A DNA stretch of 8,575 bases from an uncultured Clostridia bacterium. Lineage in GTDB: Bacteria > Bacillota > Clostridia > TANB77 > CAG-508. This document shows positions 1 through 5,996 of this stretch, in pieces (position 1 is the first letter of the stretch; every line of letters starts with the position of its first letter). Position numbers and translations under genes: made by a program. The notes below the pieces were generated by a model. The model did no database searches. It was given only the letters and a program-made list of their open reading frames with translations, and was not told the DNA's origin. The stretch covers positions 1-8,575 of the forward strand of contig CANRFX010000049.1 in the NCBI GenBank assembly GCA_947629995.1, read 5' to 3'.

Positions 1-492
1 TTTCAAGATGATATTTTATTTTTTAAGTGGTTTAATTTAGGAGAAAATAGAAAAGAAAAAGCAGAAAATTTTAATTCAAAACCCAAAATTATTTTTCAAG
101 TGTCAAATAAAAATATAGGTTCTAAAGAGATTAATTTAGAAACAACAATAGACAAAAATACATTAATATATAAAAAAATAGCACCAGGAACATCAGGTGC
201 ATTTGAAATAATATTAGAAACAAATGAAAAAGTAAATTATCAAATAAAATTTAAAAGTAAAAACGAAAAACCAAAAAATTTAAATTTTCAGTTAGATGGA
301 AAAGATAGAAAATATCAAACTTTAGAAGAAATGGAAAAAGAATTAAAAGGAGAACTAAAAGAAAGCAAAACAATCAATATTAGTTGGAAATGGGAATATG
401 AAATAAGCCAAAATCAAGACATGCAAGACACAAGAGATGGCGAAAGACTAAAACAATATCAATTTGAAATTTACGTAATAGGAGATAAATAA
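1..492 (+). CDS. TasA/camelysin-like secreted protein, 3' part (5' end outside window)
   Basis: The frame is open from base 1, so this is the C-terminal 163 residues of a longer protein; the GTG at 100 is probably internal because the coding sequence upstream of it reads well and has no stop. Seen: a segment IAPGTSGAFEI (about residues 60-70 of the visible part), a beta-rich middle, then WKWEYE (129-134), a D-x2-DT-x2-G stretch and a final Y-x-F-x-I-x-V-x-G. This order (APGT-S-G, a W-x-W/Y pair, a DT..G stretch, a terminal YxFxIxVxG strand) resembles the TasA/CalY family of SipW-processed biofilm fibre or cell-surface proteins of Firmicutes. The signal peptide would lie outside the window and cannot be checked. 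No in-frame CGG codon occurs. A terminator follows directly, so this is the last gene of its unit. The family assignment rests on pattern memory and is moderate; a generic Ig-like surface protein is the alternative. Confidence 0.6.
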   Translation, partial: FQDDILFFKWFNLGENRKEKAENFNSKPKIIFQVSNKNIGSKEINLETTIDKNTLIYKKIAPGTSGAFEIILETNEKVNYQIKFKSKNEKPKNLNFQLDGKDRKYQTLEEMEKELKGELKESKTINISWKWEYEISQNQDMQDTRDGERLKQYQFEIYVIGDK

Positions 493-514
493 TGTATCAA
501 GTTAAAAGAATTTG

Positions 515-553
515 TGCAAATTAATAAAGGAATATTAATTTGCATATTTTTTT
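515..553 (+). terminator. Rho-independent terminator after the TasA-like gene
   Basis: A perfect 12-bp inverted repeat (515-526 with 533-544; arm TGCAAATTAATA) has a 6-nt loop AAGGAA and is followed by a run of seven T at 547-553. It begins 23 nt after the stop codon. The stem is A+T-rich, as expected for this genome. Confidence 0.8.
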
Positions 554-580
554 ATGATACGAAAAAAATCTGAAAAACAG

Positions 581-609
581 TTGATATTTTTAAGATTTTA
601 ATGTAAAAT
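581..609 (+). promoter_or_regulatory. Sigma-A-type promoter for the HD-secD-secF unit
   Basis: TTGATA (581-586) and TAAAAT (604-609) are separated by exactly 17 nt. The pair sits just after the terminator of the preceding gene and 35 nt before the HD gene start. One mismatch to consensus in each box. No operator-like repeat is obvious next to it. Confidence 0.6.
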
Positions 610-644
610 TGATAAAGACAAAGTAGGAGGAGGCAAAGATAAAA

Positions 645-1306
645 ATGGTAACATTGCAAGATGTAATGGAAAACAAAGAAGTAGATGCCTTAATAAGAGG
701 TTCTCAAAAACAATTAGATAGTCTTCGGATACACAGAACATAGTCATAGACATATTTCTATTGTATCCAAAAGAGCAGGAGAAATTTTAGAAGATTTAGG
801 ATATCCTCAAAGAACAGTAGAGCTAGCAAAAATAGCAGGGTATTTACATGATATTGGTAACTGTGTAAATCGTACAGATCATGCACATAGTGGAGCAATC
901 TTAAGTTATCAAATATTAAAAGACATGGGAATGCCAGTAGAAGAAAGAACAGAAATTATGATGGCAATTCGGAAATCATGATGAACAAACAGGAACAGCT
1001 ATTAGTGATATATCAGCTGCAATTATTTTAGCAGATAAATCAGATGTGCACAGAAACAGAGTACGTAATACAAATTTATCTACTTTTGATATACATGATA
1101 GAGTAAATTATGCAGTAACTGATGCAAAATTGACATTAGATAGTAAAGAAAGAAAAATTATTCTAAATTTAACTATTGATACAAAAATTTGCCCAGTATT
1201 AGATTATTTTGAAATTTTTATGGATAGAACAATGATGAGCAAATATGCTGCTAAATATTTAAATATATGGTTTGAATTAGTAATTAATAACACAAAATTA
1301 TTATAA
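645..1306 (+). CDS. HD-domain phosphohydrolase-like protein, requires two +1 frameshifts
   Basis: ATG at 645 follows the ribosome binding site AGGAGGAGG (625-633). Frame 0 meets TAG at 741, but skipping C726 continues the protein; that frame meets TGA at 979, but skipping C970 continues it to TAA at 1304-1306. The joined product is 219 residues. It carries the HD metal-binding pattern: an EHSHRH segment (31-36), YLHDIGN (66-72, the HD pair), DHAHSG (78-83), GNHDE (109-113) and ADKSDVHR (129-136), then a C-terminal domain ending in ELVINNTKLL. HD proteins are usually metal-dependent phosphohydrolases; the substrate of this subgroup is not known to me. The glycines restored by the shifts (G28 in LGYTEH, G109 in IGNHDE) are the residues expected there. 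Apart from the two single C insertions nothing looks decayed, so I treat it as a working gene and not a pseudogene. secD follows after 15 nt, so the two are likely co-transcribed. Confidence 0.85.
726..729 (+). other. +1 frameshift site 1, CGGA after CTT
   Basis: The frame-0 reading is CTT CGG ATA and ends at TAG 741-743. Skipping C726 gives CTT GGA TAC ACA GAA CAT, i.e. L-G-Y-T-E-H, and opens an 81-codon stretch containing the HD motif. There is no homopolymer run at the site and no Shine-Dalgarno-like sequence just upstream. Confidence 0.8.
970..973 (+). other. +1 frameshift site 2, CGGA after ATT
   Basis: In the frame opened by site 1 the reading is ATT CGG AAA TCA TGA, ending at 979-981. 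Skipping C970 gives ATT GGA AAT CAT GAT GAA, i.e. I-G-N-H-D-E, which supplies a metal-ligand motif of the HD fold and leads to the C-terminal 111 residues. The hexamer TTCGGA is identical to that at site 1. Confidence 0.8.
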
Positions 1307-1308
1307 TT

Positions 1309-1313
1309 GGAGG
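1309..1313 (+). promoter_or_regulatory. Ribosome binding site that fixes the secD start
   Basis: GGAGG lies 8 nt before ATG 1322. A TTG at 1307 in the same frame would place this site inside the coding region, so the ATG at 1322 is the better start. Confidence 0.8.
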
Positions 1314-1321
1314 AACAAAAA

Positions 1322-2728
1322 ATGAAAAAAATAAAAATATTAACAATAGTATTAGCAATTATATTGCTATCAATGATAGGATTTTTTGGTATTTATACAC
1401 ATGTACAAAACAGAATGGAAAATCAAGTAAAAGATTATTCTTATGCTATGGATATAAAAGGAGCAAGAAGCATTGTATTGACCGTAGGTGAAGATATTGA
1501 AACAATAATAAAAGATGCAGAAGGAAACGAAGTAGAAGATGCAGATAGCCTTACAGACGAGGAGTTAACAGAGAAAGGCTATATAAAAGAGGAACAACCA
1601 GTAAATAAAGAAGAAGATAAAAATTCAGATAATTACAAAAAAACAAAAGAAATTATTGAAAATAGGTTAAATCAATTAGGAGTAGACAATTACATTATTA
1701 AATTAAATGAAGAATCTGGAGAAATAATATTGGAAACTACAGAAAATGATCAAATAAATGATGTCTTAAATGTTATTACAACTACAGGAAAAATTGAAAT
1801 AACAGATAGCAATACAAACGAAGTTTTATTTAATAATGATGATATTACATCTGCTACAGTTACATCAAATCAAGAAGAAGAAGGAACAACCATATATTTA
1901 CAACTTGAACTTACCGAAGAAGGAAGTAAAAAATTAGAAGAAATACAAAATGAAGAAAACACAAACATTGAAACAGATAATACAACGGATAATACAACTC
2001 AAAATAATACAACACAAGAAACTGAAGAAAATGAAGAAACAAATCAAAATTCTACAGAAAAAACAGGAAAAGTAAGTTTTGATGGTCAAGATGTAAATGA
2101 AGTTTCATTTTCAGAACAAACAAATACAAAAAGATTAAGAATACCAATAGGAAATCAAACAACAAATACAACAACTTTAAATAACAATGCAAATGAAGCA
2201 TCTTACATTGCATTTATGGTAAATACAAAAAAAATTCCATTACATTATGAATTAGTAGGAAATCAATATATTTTATCAGAAATTACAGAAAATCAAATGC
2301 AAATAGCAGGATATATTGCACTTGGAATTATAGCTATAGGAATAATCATTTTAATAGTAAAATATAAACTATCAGGATTATTAGCAGCTATTTCATATGT
2401 TGGATTTATAGCAAGTTTTATACTTACTATAAAATATACTAATGTTATTTTATCAATAGAAGGGCTTTTAGCAATAGCAATGATATTAATACTAAATTAC
2501 GTACTAGTAACCTATTTGTTAAAGAAATCATATAAAATGGAAACATACAAAGAATTTTTTATAAAAATTTCACCAATCATAATTTTATCAATTGTATTTT
2601 GCTTTACAAATTGGGCTCCAATTAGTAGTTTTGCAATGGTATCATTTTGGGGAATTCTATTAATAGCAATTTACAATGCAATAATAACTAGTAATCTAAT
2701 AAAAATAAAAGAAGGAAAGGAAAAATAA
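1322..2728 (+). CDS. secD: SecD-like protein translocase subunit, divergent
   Basis: SecD works with SecF beside SecYEG in the cytoplasmic membrane and uses the proton gradient to help pull secreted proteins outward. The 468-residue product has an N-terminal membrane helix (about 5-24), a DIKGARSIVL segment like the start of the SecD P1 domain, and a classic P1 stretch (KTKEIIENRLNQLGV, then GEIILETTE and VITTTGKIEI). An Asn/Thr/Glu-rich low-complexity insert covers about residues 212-247. Five further helices follow between about 325 and 460. In helix 4 (about 379-401) the family motif with its essential aspartate (usually G-x-A-V-D-A-N) is not present; the aligned segment reads AMILILNYVL. 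The fold is thus SecD-like but the known proton-path residue appears lost. secF follows after 2 nt. Whether the pair still uses proton force is an open question. Membership in the family is fairly sure, full SecD function is not. Confidence 0.8.
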   Translation: MKKIKILTIVLAIILLSMIGFFGIYTHVQNRMENQVKDYSYAMDIKGARSIVLTVGEDIETIIKDAEGNEVEDADSLTDEELTEKGYIKEEQPVNKEEDKNSDNYKKTKEIIENRLNQLGVDNYIIKLNEESGEIILETTENDQINDVLNVITTTGKIEITDSNTNEVLFNNDDITSATVTSNQEEEGTTIYLQLELTEEGSKKLEEIQNEENTNIETDNTTDNTTQNNTTQETEENEETNQNSTEKTGKVSFDGQDVNEVSFSEQTNTKRLRIPIGNQTTNTTTLNNNANEASYIAFMVNTKKIPLHYELVGNQYILSEITENQMQIAGYIALGIIAIGIIILIVKYKLSGLLAAISYVGFIASFILTIKYTNVILSIEGLLAIAMILILNYVLVTYLLKKSYKMETYKEFFIKISPIIILSIVFCFTNWAPISSFAMVSFWGILLIAIYNAIITSNLIKIKEGKEK

Positions 2729-2730
2729 AA

Positions 2731-3387
2731 ATGGAAAGTACAAGCATGAAAACAAAAATACTAGTATGTATATTAGCAATAATTATAATAGTAGGAATTA
2801 TTATTACCTTTACAATTGGTTTAAATTTTGAACTAAAATATCAAGAAACAGATAGAATACAATTATTAGTAGGAAAAGAATTTGAAATATCAGATATAAA
2901 ACAAATAACAGACGAAATATTTCCAAATCAAGAAGTAATAATTCAAAAAGCAAGAGAATTAGAAGATGTTGTAAGTATTACAGCAAAAGAAATAACAGAC
3001 GAGCAAGTAAATGAATTAAAAACAAAGATAAATGAAAAATTTGGAACAGAAATTACAGACACAGAAAATGAATTAATAAATATCCCACACACTAAAGCAA
3101 GAGATATTATAAAACCATATGTTTTACCATTTATAATTGCAAGTGTTATTATATTAGTATATATGGCAATAAGATATAATAAATTGGGAATAGCAAAAAC
3201 AGTATTAACATCTATTTTTTGGATTGTAATTACACAAGTAATTTTATTAAGTATTATTGCAATTACAAGAATTCCAATAGGAAGATTAACAATTCCAATG
3301 GTATTAATTGTATATATTATAACTTTATTAGTACTAACAAATTATTTTGAAAAAGAGAAAAAAGAAAAAACTGAAAAAGATTCATAA
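2731..3387 (+). CDS. secF: SecF-like protein translocase subunit, short and divergent
   Basis: This is the expected partner of the SecD-like protein directly upstream. AGGAAAGGA (2713-2721) precedes ATG 2731; a second ATG at 2746 has no binding site of its own. The 218-residue product is well below the roughly 290-310 residues usual for SecF. Seen: helix 1 (about 9-28), an external domain of about 100 residues with a SITAKEITDEQVNEL pattern like the SecF P1 head, then helices at about 131-148, 160-180 and 186-206, and a Lys/Glu-rich tail. The usual helix-4 motif with Asp (N-D-T-x-V-x-x-D-R) is replaced by a purely hydrophobic stretch, and helices 5 and 6 are missing. There is no frameshift or extra open frame downstream that would supply them; a terminator follows 3 nt after the stop. 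The assignment leans on the neighbour and on topology. Confidence 0.7.
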   Translation: MESTSMKTKILVCILAIIIIVGIIITFTIGLNFELKYQETDRIQLLVGKEFEISDIKQITDEIFPNQEVIIQKARELEDVVSITAKEITDEQVNELKTKINEKFGTEITDTENELINIPHTKARDIIKPYVLPFIIASVIILVYMAIRYNKLGIAKTVLTSIFWIVITQVILLSIIAITRIPIGRLTIPMVLIVYIITLLVLTNYFEKEKKEKTEKDS

Positions 3388-3390
3388 ACA

Positions 3391-3431
3391 AAAAAATTAC
3401 TTTAGAATAAAAATCTAAGGTAATTTTTTTT
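3391..3431 (+). terminator. Rho-independent terminator after secF
   Basis: A 14-bp stem (3393-3406 with 3414-3427, one T-G wobble) has the 7-nt loop ATAAAAA. A run of eight T (3424-3431) overlaps and extends the 3' arm. It ends the HD-secD-secF unit. Confidence 0.85.
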
Positions 3432-3477
3432 ATTTATTAAAAAATTTTAAAAAACTATACAAATTTAAAAAAACTAA

Positions 3478-3486
3478 TGATATAAT
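3478..3486 (+). promoter_or_regulatory. Extended -10 promoter for the mutL unit
   Basis: TGATATAAT is an exact TGn-TATAAT extended -10 element. The region where a -35 box would fall (3458-3463, TACAAA) is weak, which fits an extended -10 promoter. It lies between the secF terminator and the mutL ribosome binding site GGAGG (3513-3517). Confidence 0.65.
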
Positions 3487-3529
3487 AACAATCAAAGAGA
3501 AATCCAAAAAATGGAGGAAAAAAACAAAA

Positions 3530-5554
3530 ATGGGGAATATTGTATTATTAGATGAATTAACAATTAATAAAATAGCAGCAGGAGAAGTAATAGAAAGACC
3601 AGCATCAGTAATTAAAGAGATGGTAGAAAATTCAATTGATGCAGGAGCAACTAACATAACAGTTGAAATAAAAAATGGAGGAATATCTTTTATAAAAGTA
3701 ACAGACAATGGAAAGGGAATTGCACAAGATGACTTAGAAATTGCATTTGAAAGACATGCAACTAGTAAAATTAGAACAGCAGATGATTTAAATACAGTTA
3801 CATCTATGGGGTTCAGAGGAGAGGCATTAGCTAGTATTGCAGCAATTAGTAATGTTGAAATGATATCAAAAACGGAAAATCAAGAAACAGGGTATAGAAT
3901 TGTAGTAGAAGGTGGCAATGTTTTAGAAAAAGAAGAAGTAGGCTCTCGAACTGGAACTTCAATTACAGTTCAAAATCTATTTTATAATACACCAGTAAGA
4001 TATAAATTTTTGAAAAAAGATTATACAGAATCAGGTTATATTGAAGATGTAATAACTAGAATTGCATTAGTAAATCCTAATATTGCTATTAAACTAATAA
4101 ATAGTGGAAAAACAGTTATACAAACAAATGGAAATAGTGATTTACAAAGTGTTATTTATAGCATTTATGGTAAAGATATTGCAAATGGTGCTATGGAAGT
4201 TTCTTATCAATATGAGGATATAAAAATAACAGGTGTAATTGGAAAGCCAGAAATAGCAAGGTCTAATAGGGCCAATCAATTATTTTTTGTAAATAAAAGA
4301 TATATTAAAGATAAAACTTTAACAGCAGCAACAGAACAAGCTTACAAAGGTTTAATACCATTAGGAAAATTTGGATTTGTAATTTTAAATTTAGAAATTA
4401 ATCCATCAAAAGTTGATGTCAATGTACATCCAGCAAAATTAGAAGTGCGATTTGAAGAAGAAAATGAAGTATTTCAATCTATCTATCATGCTATAAAAGA
4501 TACATTATTAAAACACGAATTAGTAGCAGAAAGTGCACCTGAGCGTAGAGAATTAACTTTTGAAGAAAGACTAAATACAATAAAAGAAGCAAGAAAAGAA
4601 AATATAGATGGTGGATTATTTGCTTTTAGAAAGCAAAATGAAAAACAAATTGAAAGCTACACAGATGAGGAAAGCAAAATAAAAACCAACAAATTAGATG
4701 ATAATATATCAGAAGTAAAGGTAAAAGAAGAAAATGAAGAATATAAATTAGAAACAAAGAAATTTGATGAAATGTATTCAAAACTATTTAGAACGCCACC
4801 AGTTAATGAAGAACAAAATGAACAAAAAGTGCAAGAGCTACAAGAAGTACAAGAAGAAAAAGAAGTACAAAAAGAGCAAGAAGTACAAGTAGATGAACAA
4901 CTAGAAACGGTAAAAGAAAGCCAGGAGGAAGAACAAAAAAATATATCTATATTTGAAAATACAGAAGAAATCAGCAAACCAGATTATAAATTAGTAGGGA
5001 TTTTATTTAAAACATATATTATTCTTGAAATAGATCAAGAAATGTACATATTAGACCAGCATGCAGCACATGAAAGAATTTTATATGAAAAAGTAAAGAA
5101 AAATTATTATAGTAGTACTAATAAAGATTCACAAATGCTATTATTGCCAGATATTATAACATTAACACATAAAGAAATGGAAATAGCAAGAGAAAACTTT
5201 GAAATGTTTGAACAAGCGGGATTTATGTTAGAAGAATTTGGAGAAAACACTATAAAATTAAATGGAGTACCAACTATATGTATTGAATTAGATACTAAAG
5301 AATTATTTTTAGAAACATTAGATGAAATTAATAATATGTCTAGAACTTCTAAACAAGAAAAAGAAGAAAAATTTATTGCAACAGTAGCTTGCAAGGCAGC
5401 AATAAAAGCTAATATGGCATTGAACGAAAAAGAAGTAACATCTTTAATGGACGAATTATTAGAACTACCAAATCCATTTACATGTCCACATGGGAGACCA
5501 ACTGTTATAAAAATGTCAAAATATGAAATAGAAAGAAAATTCGCAAGGAAATAG
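3530..5554 (+). CDS. mutL: DNA mismatch repair protein MutL with endonuclease domain
   Basis: MutL couples mismatch recognition by MutS to strand removal; in bacteria lacking MutH it nicks DNA itself. The 674-residue product begins with a GHKL ATPase domain: E30 and N34 (KEMVENSIDAGA), DNGKG (59-63), ATSKI (77-81), GFRGEAL (94-100). The C-terminal endonuclease set is complete: DQHA-x2-E-x4-E (509-520), ACK (620-622), CPHGRP (652-657) and a final FAR (671-673). QMLLLP (535-540) matches the place and form of the sliding-clamp binding motif of Gram-positive MutL. The two domains are joined by a long Glu/Gln/Lys-rich linker (about 340-480) with an internal repeat. ATG 3530 lies 12 nt after GGAGG. 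No mutS is in the window. The downstream membrane-protein gene begins 12 nt after the stop, so transcription probably continues. Confidence 0.97.
   Translation: MGNIVLLDELTINKIAAGEVIERPASVIKEMVENSIDAGATNITVEIKNGGISFIKVTDNGKGIAQDDLEIAFERHATSKIRTADDLNTVTSMGFRGEALASIAAISNVEMISKTENQETGYRIVVEGGNVLEKEEVGSRTGTSITVQNLFYNTPVRYKFLKKDYTESGYIEDVITRIALVNPNIAIKLINSGKTVIQTNGNSDLQSVIYSIYGKDIANGAMEVSYQYEDIKITGVIGKPEIARSNRANQLFFVNKRYIKDKTLTAATEQAYKGLIPLGKFGFVILNLEINPSKVDVNVHPAKLEVRFEEENEVFQSIYHAIKDTLLKHELVAESAPERRELTFEERLNTIKEARKENIDGGLFAFRKQNEKQIESYTDEESKIKTNKLDDNISEVKVKEENEEYKLETKKFDEMYSKLFRTPPVNEEQNEQKVQELQEVQEEKEVQKEQEVQVDEQLETVKESQEEEQKNISIFENTEEISKPDYKLVGILFKTYIILEIDQEMYILDQHAAHERILYEKVKKNYYSSTNKDSQMLLLPDIITLTHKEMEIARENFEMFEQAGFMLEEFGENTIKLNGVPTICIELDTKELFLETLDEINNMSRTSKQEKEEKFIATVACKAAIKANMALNEKEVTSLMDELLELPNPFTCPHGRPTVIKMSKYEIERKFARK
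4841..4889 (+). repeat. Short coding repeat in the MutL linker
   Basis: The 13-mer CAAGAAGTACAAG occurs at 4841-4853 and exactly again at 4877-4889, 36 nt (12 codons) apart, with a partial copy AAGAAGTACAA at 4860-4870. It encodes Q/K-E-V-Q units. The repeat keeps the frame and probably arose by slippage in the disordered linker. Confidence 0.75.
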
Positions 5555-5566
5555 GAAGGAAAGCAA

Positions 5567-5996
5567 ATGGCATTTATTATTATAATGATAATAATGATAT
5601 ATTTTATTTTTATTGCTTGGACGTGGCAAAGTTTAAGCTTTTTAGACAAACCAAAAAAAGTTGCATATTTAATAATAGGTTTTATTATAATGTATGCCGT
5701 AACTTTTATAGTTTTTCAAATATCTAAATCAGGAATAACCTATCAAAATGAGCAAATGCAATTAGATGTACAAAATATTTTAGTTTTACTTTTTACAGGA
5801 ATAAATTGTGTTATTGTTATGCCACAAATAGGAAAAATCTTAGACAAAATAAATGAAAATGAAAAAGAGAAGCGGAACGAAAAGATTAGTAATATTAATA
5901 ATTATATTTATTATTTGTTTAATTATAGAGAGCGGATATATGAAAAACATACAAGAAGGAATTTTAAGTGTATATAGGAGTAATATAAATGGATAA
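5567..5996 (+). CDS. Small four-helix membrane protein, requires one +1 frameshift
   Basis: I do not recognise the family. ATG 5567 follows GGAAGGA (5554-5560). The reading frame runs through three hydrophobic segments (about residues 2-18, 34-51 and 71-89) to an in-frame CGG at 5873-5875. Read straight, it ends at TAG 5975-5977 with a polar, Asn/Tyr/Arg-rich tail. Skipping C5873 gives K-G-T-K-R and then a strong hydrophobic helix (LVILIIIFIICLII, about 107-120), ESGYMKNIQEGIL, and TAA at 5994-5996, for 142 residues. The shifted product is favoured because it has a positively charged loop followed by a clean fourth helix, and because its stop overlaps the miaA start by 8 nt (ATGGATAA), typical of coupled genes. 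The same CGGA motif is used as in the HD gene. It is probably an integral cytoplasmic membrane protein; the role is unknown and the link to mutL and miaA may only be positional. Confidence 0.7.
5873..5876 (+). other. +1 frameshift site 3, CGGA after AAG
   Basis: The frame-0 reading is AAG CGG AAC GAA AAG; skipping C5873 reads AAG GGA ACG AAA AGA and enters a hydrophobic helix. The codon before the site (AAG) differs from those of sites 1 and 2 (CTT, ATT), so the shared element is only CGGA. A second CGGA nearby (5933-5936) is AGC GGA in the shifted frame and needs no shift. Confidence 0.65.

Noticed and set aside
494..560. Outer stem GTATCA/TGATAC around the first terminator
   Set aside because: A 6-bp match enclosing the T-run adds nothing to termination and may be chance.
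1046..1306. A separate 86-residue ORF starting at GTG/ATG-like codon 1046
   Set aside because: It is the C-terminal part of the HD gene in the frame reached after site 2; it has no ribosome binding site of its own and begins inside the conserved ADKSDVHR segment.
645..1306. HD gene as a simple pseudogene or sequencing-error case
   Set aside because: Both lesions are the same one-base C insertion before GGA, not in homopolymers, the rest of the gene is well kept, and a third identical case occurs in another gene. Raw reads would still be needed to exclude error fully.
1307..1321. TTG 1307 as the secD start
   Set aside because: The GGAGG ribosome binding site at 1309-1313 lies inside that extension and is well placed for ATG 1322.
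3430..3708. Minus-strand ORF over the mutL start
   Set aside because: It is the antisense shadow of the conserved ATPase domain and the terminator; no ribosome binding site.
4657..4977. Minus-strand Ser/Cys-rich ORF
   Set aside because: It is the complement of the Glu/Gln/Lys-rich MutL linker; the composition is an artefact of antisense reading.
5107..5649. Minus-strand 180-residue ORF
   Set aside because: It lies antisense to the MutL endonuclease domain, whose motifs are unmistakable on the plus strand.
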